NCBI GenBank assembly: GCA_016934675.1
Contig: JAFGSJ010000051.1
Span: forward strand, 139,387-203,386
Length of the DNA stretch: 64,000 bases
Direction: 5' to 3'
DNA from: a bacterium
GTDB taxonomy: Bacteria > CSSED10-310 > JAFGSJ01
Shown: positions 27,943 to 37,240 of the stretch, piece after piece
Layout of the letters: each line of letters starts with the position of its first letter
Numbering within the stretch: position 1 is the first letter of the stretch
Made by a program: the position numbers and the translations under genes
The notes under the pieces: generated by a model
Databases searched by the model: none
The model's input: only the letters and a program-made list of their open reading frames with translations
What the model was told of the DNA's origin: nothing

Positions 27943-28940
27943 TTATCTCCGACCCGATATCGAGCGAGAGCCTGCTCGATCCGGTCAAGCAGGCTTTGGG
28001 GATATAAATTATCGACCAAAGCCTGGCGGGCATTTCGACAGGCTTCCCGAAACATCGCGTCTTGTACCGGTTCGAACGCGAATGAATGCAGCCCATTTTT
28101 TTTCATCAATTCAAGTGCAGCATGATCGTCTTTCCGGCTTTGGAGTACCAGTTTTCGACAATATTCGCGGCCAAGTGTCCGTACGATGTTCTGCTGTTCC
28201 GCACTGAGACGATTGAACATTGTTTTTGAAACTAAGACTGCACCCGAAGCGTGTGTAAGCGAAATCGTCGAAATCCATTTCAGTTTGGTGAACCATTGCA
28301 GCGAGACACAGGCAAGTGGATTCGTATAGACCGTATCAATCAGATTGGTCTGGAGAGAAGTCAATACGTCCGTCACTGGCAGCGGCACGGGAGAAACACC
28401 GAGCGATTTAATGGTCGCAGCAGCAACCGGATCGCCTTCCCACATCCACATTCTGGTCGATTTCAAATCCGACATGGATTGTATGTGTTTGTTCGAAAAT
28501 AGATGTATGAAACCGACTTGGGTCCAACCCACGAGAATATAGCCTTTCTGTTCGAGTCCTTTTTCAAATTCCGCGCTCATCTGGTCATAAATATAATCGA
28601 CTTCGGCATAATCGTTAAAAAGCATTGGCGTATCAAGGACACGGACCATGGGTAGAATTTCACCAAGCCCGACACCGGTAAAACCGCCACTCTGGTATTG
28701 ATCGAAACGGATTTTGCGAATGACATCCTTTTCATCGCCAGCCACGCCACCGGCATATATTTTAAACGAGACTTGACCGGCGGTGGCTTTTTCGACTGCG
28801 TCCGCATATTCATGCATGATTTTAAGCCAGGTCGAACCCTCCGGGGGAATAGTGGCAAACTTGATCACCTGGGTTGCTTCGCTGACTGAGGAGATCATAA
28901 TCATAATCAGAACAATGAAAACAATGTTGCTTTTATGCAT
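27939..28940 (-). CDS. dctP: TRAP transporter solute-binding protein DctP
   Basis: A 333-residue periplasmic binding protein with a signal peptide (cleavage near VSEA-TQ). Typical landmarks include FATIPPEGSTWLKIM, DEKDVIRKIRFDQYQSGGFTGVGLGEI and MRMWEGDPV-like TRMWMWEGDPVAAATIKSLG, with YTNPLACVSLQWF. Many DctP proteins bind carboxylates through one arginine; the substrate here is unknown. The ATG at 28940 is chosen for its AGAGG eight bases upstream; a GTG at 28949 is less likely. Confidence 0.94.
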   Translation of the reverse strand: MHKSNIVFIVLIMIMISSVSEATQVIKFATIPPEGSTWLKIMHEYADAVEKATAGQVSFKIYAGGVAGDEKDVIRKIRFDQYQSGGFTGVGLGEILPMVRVLDTPMLFNDYAEVDYIYDQMSAEFEKGLEQKGYILVGWTQVGFIHLFSNKHIQSMSDLKSTRMWMWEGDPVAAATIKSLGVSPVPLPVTDVLTSLQTNLIDTVYTNPLACVSLQWFTKLKWISTISLTHASGAVLVSKTMFNRLSAEQQNIVRTLGREYCRKLVLQSRKDDHAALELMKKNGLHSFAFEPVQDAMFREACRNARQALVDNLYPQSLLDRIEQALARYRVGDK

Positions 28941-28952
28941 AGGGAGCACCTC

Positions 28953-29825
28953 TCAAAATAAATCATCTTTGCGGTCCAGCCAAAACTGGGCCTTCTTTCT
29001 GGCAATTTGGTTCAGTAATGCCACCTCGGGCACCGAGTTCACATCATACGCTACAATCTCTGATAAAATCTGTTCGTAGAGTTCAGCATCCAGGACCTGA
29101 CGTGCATAAAAACGGGCCTTATAAAAATCAACCAGTTTAATGGTGTCATTATTGAGCCGTTTCGCCCATTCAAAATGCTCCTGAGCAAGCTGAGGATCAC
29201 CTCCCAGCATGACAGGTCGTGCCGCGTGCAGACAGCCGAAAAAAACGTGAGGGCCGGCAAAAAACAGGTTTTCCTTTCGTTCGAGAACGAGTTGCATCAT
29301 CTGTTCGACCCTGATAAGATCGAACAGAGCCTGGGGGTTATCGAGACTGAGCATGATCCAATTACCCCAGTTCATGGCGTTCCAGAACAGGGCCTCGAGG
29401 TATTTTTCGCCAATTTGGGACAATGCCCTTTCGAAATGCTGACTGTCACTGGTGCCCTGGCCCCACAACGGATCAGCTTTTTCCAAGACTGTCCGGGCAT
29501 AGTCGCGTCCCCTCACATAGAGCATTTTGGCCCGGTCAGGATCGTTATCTTCGACGAAACCTAAAGCATAGGCATAGTATCCCTGGGTCAGCAACATCAG
29601 CACAGTTTCATTATGGGGATCGTTTTCCAGTAACGCTTCGAGTAACTTCAACTGCGATACAAGCGAATTCTCGGCAATGATCAAGTCGGTTTCCCTGTAC
29701 ATAGCTGCGAGACCCTTTTCCAGTACGGACGCCGTCGATCGGACCACGATCCGATTGAGTGAACAACCACATGTTAGGCACAATACCAGGAACGAAACGG
29801 TCATGACCATAAGCCGGGTTTTCAT
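28953..29825 (-). CDS. tatT: TRAP-associated TatT-family lipoprotein
   Basis: A 290-residue helical protein with a lipoprotein signal (lipobox LTCGC). The body has TPR-like helices (LVSQLKLLEALLENDPHNETVLMLL) and matches the TatT component family (T component of TPR-associated TRAP, first studied in Treponema). TatT proteins pair with the binding protein and may pass hydrophobic ligands between membranes. It is the first gene of the tatT-dctP-dctQ-dctM operon, with GAGGAAG before the ATG. Its presence hints at a hydrophobic ligand for this TRAP system. Confidence 0.88.
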   Translation of the reverse strand: MKTRLMVMTVSFLVLCLTCGCSLNRIVVRSTASVLEKGLAAMYRETDLIIAENSLVSQLKLLEALLENDPHNETVLMLLTQGYYAYALGFVEDNDPDRAKMLYVRGRDYARTVLEKADPLWGQGTSDSQHFERALSQIGEKYLEALFWNAMNWGNWIMLSLDNPQALFDLIRVEQMMQLVLERKENLFFAGPHVFFGCLHAARPVMLGGDPQLAQEHFEWAKRLNNDTIKLVDFYKARFYARQVLDAELYEQILSEIVAYDVNSVPEVALLNQIARKKAQFWLDRKDDLF

Positions 29826-29882
29826 CTTTCTTCCTCGCCAAGAACGATTGTTTCCCTGTTAAAATCACCGTCACTTTTTCCT

Positions 29883-29910
29883 ATACTATGCAATGGAACA
29901 GTTTTGTCAA
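29883..29910 (-). promoter_or_regulatory. Promoter of the TRAP operon
   Basis: On the minus strand a perfect TTGACA (29910-29905) is followed after 16 bases by TAGTAT (29888-29883). The leader to the tatT ATG would be about 50 bases. Confidence 0.6.
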
Positions 29911-30036
29911 TATATAAACGACTGAGAACAAAGGACCAACTCTGGACTATTCCCTGTAATGATCTAATTTCTCTCATGAGAACACTATTCGACTCACGCA
30001 GAATGCATTGAAGCTATACGACAAAGGAGATGTACG

Positions 30037-31221
30037 ATGAAACCAAGACAGATATGTCAAGGTGTCTTCTGGCTGGGTGCCGTGGACTGGAACCGACGAT
30101 TGTTCGATTCATTGATTCCGTTGCCGGATGGGACCAGCTATAACGCGTATCTCGTTCAAGGTTCGGATAAAACGGCCTTGCTCGACACGGTCGATCCGGC
30201 CATGGTCGATGTTTTAAAGCACCAATTGGCCGATGTGCCCGTGATAGACTATATCGTCTCACATCATACGGAACAAGACCATTCGGGTTCCATTCCCTAC
30301 GTCATGGAAATGTATCCTCGGGCAACCGTGATCTGTTCGCCCAAAGCCAAAGACCTATTAATAAGTCATCTTCATATTCCCGCTGATCGGATCAAAACGA
30401 TCGAAGATGGCGAAACCCTGTCACTCGGGCACAAGACGCTCCGCTTCCTGCTGACACCATGGGTGCATTGGCCAGAAACCATGGTAACTTATCTGGCTGA
30501 GGACCGGATACTGTTTTCGTGCGATTTTCTCGGTTCACATATTGCAACTTCCGATCTCTATGCCGGTCAGGACCCTTCGGTCATTGAAGCGGCTAAACGC
30601 TATTATGCCGAGATTATGATGCCCTTCCGCAAAGCGGTCCAGGGTAATCTGAAAAAAATCCGTGGACTCGAATTCGATCGAGTCGCTCCAAGTCATGGCC
30701 CGGTTCACGATCATCCGGAGCTGATTCTATCGGCCTATGAGGACTGGGTATCGGACCGAGTGGCTAACACTGTGGTCCTGCCCTATATTTCCATGCACGG
30801 CAGTACCGAGATCATGGTCAACTATCTTGTTTCAGCTTTAGCGGAACGAGGTATTACGGTCCATAAATTCGAGTTGTCCACGACAGACATCGGGAAAATG
30901 GCCATGGCCCTTGTGGATGCTGCGACTATTGTCATCGGCACACCCACGGTCCACGTCGGGCCACATCCCAGTGTTTTCTCTGCGACACACCTGGCTAACG
31001 CCTTGCGACCAAAACTCAGATTTGCCGCAATCATTGGTTCGTATGGCTGGGGGACCAAGGCAGTCGAGCAGATTTCCGGGCTGATACCCAATCTGAAAGT
31101 GGAAGTGCTGGGGACCGTCTTGTGCAAAGGCGCACCCCTTGAAGACACATTGAGCGAACTGGATGCACTGGCTGAAACGATTCGGACCAAACATGCATCA
31201 TTGCAGGCACATCCCGAATAA
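30037..31221 (+). CDS. Flavodiiron protein (FprA family)
   Basis: A 394-residue cytoplasmic enzyme that reduces O2 or NO in anaerobes. The metallo-beta-lactamase domain has H77-x-E79-x-D81-H82 (HHTEQDH), the later WVHWPETM histidine, the SCDFLGSH aspartate and the APSHGPV histidine, so the di-iron site is complete. The flavodoxin domain follows (about 250-394) with the FMN loop ISMHGSTEIM and IGTPTVHVGPHP. No rubredoxin domain or rubredoxin gene is attached. GGAGATG lies before the ATG. It is a good sign of oxygen defence in an anaerobic or microaerophilic host. Confidence 0.95.
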   Translation: MKPRQICQGVFWLGAVDWNRRLFDSLIPLPDGTSYNAYLVQGSDKTALLDTVDPAMVDVLKHQLADVPVIDYIVSHHTEQDHSGSIPYVMEMYPRATVICSPKAKDLLISHLHIPADRIKTIEDGETLSLGHKTLRFLLTPWVHWPETMVTYLAEDRILFSCDFLGSHIATSDLYAGQDPSVIEAAKRYYAEIMMPFRKAVQGNLKKIRGLEFDRVAPSHGPVHDHPELILSAYEDWVSDRVANTVVLPYISMHGSTEIMVNYLVSALAERGITVHKFELSTTDIGKMAMALVDAATIVIGTPTVHVGPHPSVFSATHLANALRPKLRFAAIIGSYGWGTKAVEQISGLIPNLKVEVLGTVLCKGAPLEDTLSELDALAETIRTKHASLQAHPE

Positions 31222-31404
31222 CAGCCATTTCACGTTTCTCTTCTTCTGTTGAGAGCCGTTTTCGTTTTTCGCTTCATTCTATAATGGAAAAAAGGTATAA
31301 TAGGATCGAGATGGGCAGGACAAGCGTTGACTGATCAATAAGTAGTACTGCTTCCTGGTTTCTGCGATACAACTGATCAAACGCATCAAATAAAGAGGAA
31401 TTAC

Positions 31405-34400
31405 ATGATCAGAATTCGGATCGTGCCGTTTCTGGCCAGTTTTATGCTGGTACTATTTGCAGCCGTTTCGGGTAGTACTGCTGTGCAACCCTATCTTCAC
31501 AAGGGCAATGCTGCTGATTACTGGACCGAGATGAACGAGGGGATTTCGGCCTGGAATATAGCTGGAATAGCCATCGATCATAAGTATCCCGACACCATTT
31601 ATATTTTTACATTGAGTGATGGTATGTTCAAATCGGAAGATGGCGGTTTATCCTGGATCGAGAAAAATGCAGGCTTGCCAGTAAAAAAATCAGCGGGACG
31701 GGGATCATTACCGCGGGGGAAAATGCTGGCCATGGACCCTATTGACAGCTCGATTCTCTATCTCATGATCAATGGTGAGGTCTATCGAACGACGAATGGA
31801 GCGGACAATTGGGTCAACATCAGTGATAACATCAATATATGTGCAGCTATAGGTTATCAATTGGAAGCAGTGCTGATAGACCCTCAGCATACAAACCACC
31901 TTTTCGCCGCCCATACTGCTTCCGGTTGTAACGGAGGTATTTATGAATCGACTGATTATGGCGACAACTGGTCCAGAATATCGACCTCGGGTGATATTTC
32001 CAATGATGCCTGGGTCTTGGCACTTGATCCGAGTGATCCGCAGAGGATGTACTGTTCGCCAGCGTACTTGGGTTTTCTCTATTCACTGAATGGAGGTCGT
32101 TACTGGACGCTGAGTCGACCTTCGGGAACCTATGGCTATGGCCTCACAACCGGCGTACATCCAACGGCAACCAACAGGCTTTTTCTGGGCCTGCCCGAGG
32201 GTTTCTTTCGCTCTGAAAGTTACGGACAGTCAGGATCGTGGATCGACCTGACTGCTTCGATCAGCGGTGATATCTATCAGATACTGTTTTCACCCTCGGA
32301 TGCTTCCGTTGGTTATCTGGTTGGTGAAGAGGGGCTGTATCGATCTGCAGACTCAGGTCTGTCCTGGACCAGGATCGGTGATTATACCTCCCTCTCATTC
32401 AGAACTATCGATATTCATCCGACCGATCCGAACACCATTTATATAGGCAGTATCGGTTCGGGTGTCTATAAATCAACAGATGGCGGAACGACATTGACAG
32501 CCTGTAATGAAGGCTTACCAAACTCGATAACAGTCTATGTTGTCGCTATTGCCCCGAGTAATCCTCAGATCTACTATGCTGCTGTCTATCAAAAGGGTTT
32601 CTATCGAAGCGAGGACAAAGGTGAGCATTGGACACTGGTCAGTACAGACCCAGGCATCACGGGAACGTATGTCATAGCGGTTTCACATACCGATCCCGAC
32701 ACCGTGCTTGCAGGTTTTCATAAAATCTATAAATCCACGGATGGCGGTTATTCCTGGGAAATCTTGCTGGATACCGGTTACGATGAAGTCATTTATGATA
32801 TTCAGCTCGATCCTACCGATAACAATATTATCTTCGCCACAAGCGATCGCTATACCCTGGGATTACCGGCTGCTCTCTTTCGGACCCTTGATGGCGGATC
32901 ATCATGGCAACTGGTCAGAACAATCAATTATAGCCGAGTCCTCCAGCCAGTCATCATTGATCCAACCTATCCCGATTATGTCTATGTCGGTATTTGTGAT
33001 ACCGGTTCCGGAGGCGTACTCCGCTCACAGAATGGTGGTGATGTGGGCAGTTGGAGTTTATTTTATGGCGGACTCACTGGAGAGGCTCGCTATGTCGACG
33101 GACTGACATTAAACCCATTTCAACCCAGTGAATTCTTCCTGGCCGCTCGTGATCGGTTTATTTATTCTTCGAGCGATTATGCCGAGAACTGGGAAACGTA
33201 TGAGTATCTTGGCTTTGATTATGGGTATCTGGGCAAAATCGTGCCTGATGTTGTCGAACCCGATCGGGTCTATTTTACGGCTGATCGGATGTGGTATTCG
33301 AGTGATCTGGAATACCATCTTCTGCAGATGCCCATGACCGGCTTACCCTCTCGCGATCTGCAGTTGGGCCGTTGTCTGACCCAGGACCCCGCCTTACCGC
33401 AACGATTCGTAACCGGTGATACTTCACTCGGTATTTTAATGTTTAATAAATACGAAGATTATCAAATACAAACCGCCTTCCCTGAAAAAGTCTATCTGGG
33501 CGATACGCTCGATCTGTCAGGTTCGATTCAATCTTGTGAAGGCATTCCCTTGAGTTCTTTTGCGGGGACAGTAACCATCACAATTCAGGAAAGGATAGCC
33601 GGAGAAGTCAGTATCATCAAACACGATACGGTACAGGCTTCCGGCGGATTGTACACCCAGACCTACCTTGTCGATAGTTCATTTGGCGATTACGGTCGAA
33701 AGGAATTGATCATTTACGCGACCGATCAAGTCGTCGATGCCTCGATCATGACCGAGTTTTCACTCGACGATCTTTCCAATCAGCATACGGTCCCGAGCAT
33801 CGTCGATGCCTATTTGACGGGCACTGACCAGATTTGGGCCAGTGAGATCGAGGTGAATGCCGAATGGGATGACAGCGATCAAGACAGTGCACGAATCATG
33901 CTGTGCGATACGGATCAAAGAGCAGGCCTGGCCTGTCTTGGGAGGACCTATTGTGAATCGAGTTATCAGGCTTACGACCCGGACCAGAGTAATCGAAAGA
34001 TCATGTGCTCATATCTCGCTCCGGATGATACTGGCACGAGAGATCACACCAATTACCTTTTCCTGTGCGATGAATACGAGTGCGCCGCACCTGTAACATT
34101 GCATTATTCTTTGAATTATGCACCAGTTGCCAATGTCGATGTGCCCCAGATCAATCTCGTCGATTATACAGATCAAGCCATTCTCGATCTTGATGACTGG
34201 TTCACAGATGAAGACGGTGATGTTTTGAGCTACACCGCTTCCGATGATCCGGCCCACTTTGTGAATGCGAGTGTTACTATCGTCGGGAATCAGGCAACAC
34301 TCTCCCTGACTCAAGGCAGCTCTCGAGCAACCGCCCTCTTCTACGCGGACGATTCTTACGCCACAACACCAACGGCATCAGAGGTCCGAACGATCAATTT

Positions 34401-35388
34401 CATACCCGAAAACCACGGGGTCGAGATCAATTATGATTCGGAGCACAATCTGATCGTTACGGGTTTTTACTATTATGACGATAATGCTGACCCCGAGAGT
34501 ATTAGTTCGATAAAGAGTTTTTATCGGAACGGTGAATTTCTCGTCTCAAGGAACGACGTGGTTCAATCTACATTGCTACATTTTGAAGGGGATGCGATAA
34601 CCACAGACGGTCGGGCTCCTGTTGCCGTCTGGAATGAAACGGAAATAACGTATCCAACAAGCAAATACGATCTCGGCATCCATTTTGGTACAGAAGCATG
34701 GGTGACCTATGAAACGATCTATGGTCAACAGACATTCCTGGATATCAATTCAGCCACGATTGAATTATGGATCAAGAGAGATGACTCCTGGGCAAATGTG
34801 TCCGAAGATACCTGGATCATGACCAGCGGTTTTTCACAATCACAGACATTGGACCTTCTCTGGGAATCAGACAACGATTATTTGACCCTGGTCCTTGAAA
34901 ACAGCAGTGGCTCACATTGTTTGACGATCGACACAACCGGTTTTACCGTTGATGACTGGCACTATATTGCAGTAGCCTGGGAATTGGATGAAACAACCGG
35001 AGATAACTTCATCCGGCTCTATGCCGATGAATTTTACACTGAAGCAGTGGGTGATTTGAGTCCATTCATCGTCGCTGATCCTTTGCTGGATGACAATGTC
35101 GTGTCATTTGGTCATACAGGCTATGCTCTCGATGAGTTGCGCATTTCAAATGCACCCCTGGCGGAAAATATACTGAGCTATAGTCAGGCACGCGATTCCG
35201 CCTTTTTAGACCGGGAAGTCCTCCTGGATGATACATATTTTTCGATCGACGATACGATCAGCGTTCAATACTGCCCTTCGGATGGCATGGCGACCGGAAC
35301 ATGCCTTTCTGATAGCGTCCTCATCAGCAATCCTGTTCTGACAACCCTCATGACTACCCTTCTGATCACATTTCCCGTTTTCTTATAA
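31405..35388 (+). CDS. Large exported protein with Asp-box (sortilin/BNR-like) repeats and a LamG domain
   Basis: A 1327-residue protein with an N-terminal signal peptide. Residues 30-690 contain about eleven Asp-box-like repeats, such as KSEDGGLSW, ESTDYGDNW, RSADSGLSW and KSTDGGYSW, as in sortilin-type or YCF48-like beta-propellers. Ig-like and cadherin-like stretches follow (residues 690-1050). A LamG / concanavalin-like lectin domain lies at about 1052-1255 (ATIELWIKRDDSW). The last residues are hydrophobic. No catalytic motif was seen; adhesion or glycan binding at the cell surface is plausible. AGAGGAA precedes the ATG. Its stop lies back to back with that of the convergent protease gene. 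Confidence 0.82.
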   Translation: MIRIRIVPFLASFMLVLFAAVSGSTAVQPYLHKGNAADYWTEMNEGISAWNIAGIAIDHKYPDTIYIFTLSDGMFKSEDGGLSWIEKNAGLPVKKSAGRGSLPRGKMLAMDPIDSSILYLMINGEVYRTTNGADNWVNISDNINICAAIGYQLEAVLIDPQHTNHLFAAHTASGCNGGIYESTDYGDNWSRISTSGDISNDAWVLALDPSDPQRMYCSPAYLGFLYSLNGGRYWTLSRPSGTYGYGLTTGVHPTATNRLFLGLPEGFFRSESYGQSGSWIDLTASISGDIYQILFSPSDASVGYLVGEEGLYRSADSGLSWTRIGDYTSLSFRTIDIHPTDPNTIYIGSIGSGVYKSTDGGTTLTACNEGLPNSITVYVVAIAPSNPQIYYAAVYQKGFYRSEDKGEHWTLVSTDPGITGTYVIAVSHTDPDTVLAGFHKIYKSTDGGYSWEILLDTGYDEVIYDIQLDPTDNNIIFATSDRYTLGLPAALFRTLDGGSSWQLVRTINYSRVLQPVIIDPTYPDYVYVGICDTGSGGVLRSQNGGDVGSWSLFYGGLTGEARYVDGLTLNPFQPSEFFLAARDRFIYSSSDYAENWETYEYLGFDYGYLGKIVPDVVEPDRVYFTADRMWYSSDLEYHLLQMPMTGLPSRDLQLGRCLTQDPALPQRFVTGDTSLGILMFNKYEDYQIQTAFPEKVYLGDTLDLSGSIQSCEGIPLSSFAGTVTITIQERIAGEVSIIKHDTVQASGGLYTQTYLVDSSFGDYGRKELIIYATDQVVDASIMTEFSLDDLSNQHTVPSIVDAYLTGTDQIWASEIEVNAEWDDSDQDSARIMLCDTDQRAGLACLGRTYCESSYQAYDPDQSNRKIMCSYLAPDDTGTRDHTNYLFLCDEYECAAPVTLHYSLNYAPVANVDVPQINLVDYTDQAILDLDDWFTDEDGDVLSYTASDDPAHFVNASVTIVGNQATLSLTQGSSRATALFYADDSYATTPTASEVRTINFIPENHGVEINYDSEHNLIVTGFYYYDDNADPESISSIKSFYRNGEFLVSRNDVVQSTLLHFEGDAITTDGRAPVAVWNETEITYPTSKYDLGIHFGTEAWVTYETIYGQQTFLDINSATIELWIKRDDSWANVSEDTWIMTSGFSQSQTLDLLWESDNDYLTLVLENSSGSHCLTIDTTGFTVDDWHYIAVAWELDETTGDNFIRLYADEFYTEAVGDLSPFIVADPLLDDNVVSFGHTGYALDELRISNAPLAENILSYSQARDSAFLDREVLLDDTYFSIDDTISVQYCPSDGMATGTCLSDSVLISNPVLTTLMTTLLITFPVFL

Positions 35389-37239
35389 GACCATCTCGAG
35401 TTGCAAGGGTAAGGTTATATATTCGTCGCCCCGCTTGACCGTTACCTGATAGCACGTTGCTCCAGTTTCACGAAATAGTGCTCGAAGGGCCATGATCCCA
35501 TCAAGAAAGCGTATGTCGATCTGGTTGAGAGCAGTGATCAGATCGCCTTTGAGAAAGCCTGCTTTATCAGCCGATGATCCCGGGGAAACGAAGAATATCT
35601 CGATTTGTCCGCTTTCGGTGAGATTGATCTGCATACCACTTCTGTCCATTTCCATGGGCTTGCCGAAATTTTCGCCTTTCTCCAGGATAATATGCTGATG
35701 GGCATAGTCGAGATAGAGCACAAAATTTTTGAACAAACTGTTTCCGAGATTGCCGATGAGTTCCTCAGAGGAGAAGGCACCGGCTATTTCAGTTTTCGGG
35801 AACGAGATAATCGGCTTTTCGATGATGAATCCGCCAAACTCGATCGTATCAAATCGACAGATGTTTAAATGGAAATGGCCACCCGCCCCCAAACCGACAT
35901 ATTCACGTCCGGGACGTTCATGAAAAGCCTGGGCCTGGGCAAAGGGATAATGAAACGAAATATCACCGGCCCCCAGATCGAGCACCCACCTGCCGGAATA
36001 CTGTTTGTCCACCTGGGCGGTAACGATCGGGAGATTACTCCGCAGTTCGAACTCGAGCACACTGCCATTTCCGGTATAATGAAAATTTTCCGGTTCATAA
36101 AAAGAAATGAGTTCGCGGGCGAAATCGATCCGGGTCACGAACCGTGACAGAAAATCAAAGCCGAGAATACCATCAAACTCAAAGCCGAATGCGTTTTTCA
36201 TCATTGAACGCAACTCGATGGACACTATTCGCTGTGATCTGAACCGGATACCACCACACTCGAATTCAGGGAGGGTCACAAATGCGAAATCGACTGTATT
36301 GCCGGCACCTTGACCCTGCAGCGAGCCCGAGGTCTCGAGACCTAATTCTCGGGCATAGCCCCGATCGATAACCGACTGGCCAGCACCCGAGTCTAACACC
36401 CACAGCGATTCCCGACAATTGATGAGTACCTTTATGAAAATATGGTTTTCGATGAATTGAAAGGGAACATTCTCGGAACGACCCTCAGCAGGCATAATGA
36501 AATCTCTGGTATCGGTCACCGGCGCAGAAAACAGGCTATCGTCCAAATCAGGATTGACCTCGAAACCGGTCACGCTGATGGTCTGTTTCTGGTTGACCGC
36601 CGGGACCACAACCCTTTGGAGAAAGGCATGTTGAACACCATTGACCGGGCGATAATCAGAAAAATAAGTGTGGCTCTCCTGATCAGGCTGATATTCTTCA
36701 ACCTTGAGTAAGTAGAATGTGTCCGTACTGATATAGAGTCGGCTGAAATCCTGATTGAGCGAGTTGCTTTTCTTGAGAACATAACAGGTTTGCCCCTCCA
36801 CCTCGGCTAACCCTTCATGTTGCAGTGTAAAAATCTGGGAAGCGCGGTCCAGATACTCGTAATCTTCATCGTGAAGAGCGACCTGACGACGCAGCTGAAC
36901 GGCCTCACTCGTTTGATACTGGACCTTTCCGTTCGTATCGACCAGCCATGATCTCAGACCATCATCTCCCTGGGTCTGTTGAAATACGGTCAGATCTATT
37001 TCCACTCGGGAGCGGCCCGGATATTTCCGCCAATGCTTGACTGTCCCTTGAATGCCAGTGCCTTCGATTACCAATGTGCCTTCCAGATGGCTCGACTTCT
37101 CGGCCTTGACTTTCTCCAGTCCACCTATGGCTTCGATATGTCGGGTAAGGATGTGATAGGGGTCCTCCAATCGCTCAGCCGCTCTTATCGTTGAAACACC
37201 CAGAAATGCGAACAACACAATAACTATGACCCTGTGCAT
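35383..37239 (-). CDS. Exported aspartyl protease-like protein with two retropepsin-like domains and a PDZ domain
   Basis: A 618-residue protein starting at ATG 37239 with GGAGG six bases upstream and a signal peptide (cleavage near IRAAE). The N-terminal 260 residues resemble an outer-membrane lipoprotein-carrier-like fold (HYILTRHIEAIGGLEKV-type start, QTCYVLKK). Two aspartyl-protease-like domains follow. The first has a proper WVLDSGAGQSVID (Asp283); the second has WVLDLGAGDISFH (Asp421), where the usual Ser/Thr after Asp is Leu. A PDZ domain ends the protein (PGSSADKAGFLKGDLITALN). It lies one base after the kinase-like gene, so the two should be co-translated. Confidence 0.85.
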   Translation of the reverse strand: MHRVIVIVLFAFLGVSTIRAAERLEDPYHILTRHIEAIGGLEKVKAEKSSHLEGTLVIEGTGIQGTVKHWRKYPGRSRVEIDLTVFQQTQGDDGLRSWLVDTNGKVQYQTSEAVQLRRQVALHDEDYEYLDRASQIFTLQHEGLAEVEGQTCYVLKKSNSLNQDFSRLYISTDTFYLLKVEEYQPDQESHTYFSDYRPVNGVQHAFLQRVVVPAVNQKQTISVTGFEVNPDLDDSLFSAPVTDTRDFIMPAEGRSENVPFQFIENHIFIKVLINCRESLWVLDSGAGQSVIDRGYARELGLETSGSLQGQGAGNTVDFAFVTLPEFECGGIRFRSQRIVSIELRSMMKNAFGFEFDGILGFDFLSRFVTRIDFARELISFYEPENFHYTGNGSVLEFELRSNLPIVTAQVDKQYSGRWVLDLGAGDISFHYPFAQAQAFHERPGREYVGLGAGGHFHLNICRFDTIEFGGFIIEKPIISFPKTEIAGAFSSEELIGNLGNSLFKNFVLYLDYAHQHIILEKGENFGKPMEMDRSGMQINLTESGQIEIFFVSPGSSADKAGFLKGDLITALNQIDIRFLDGIMALRALFRETGATCYQVTVKRGDEYITLPLQLEMVL

Positions 37240-37240
37240 C

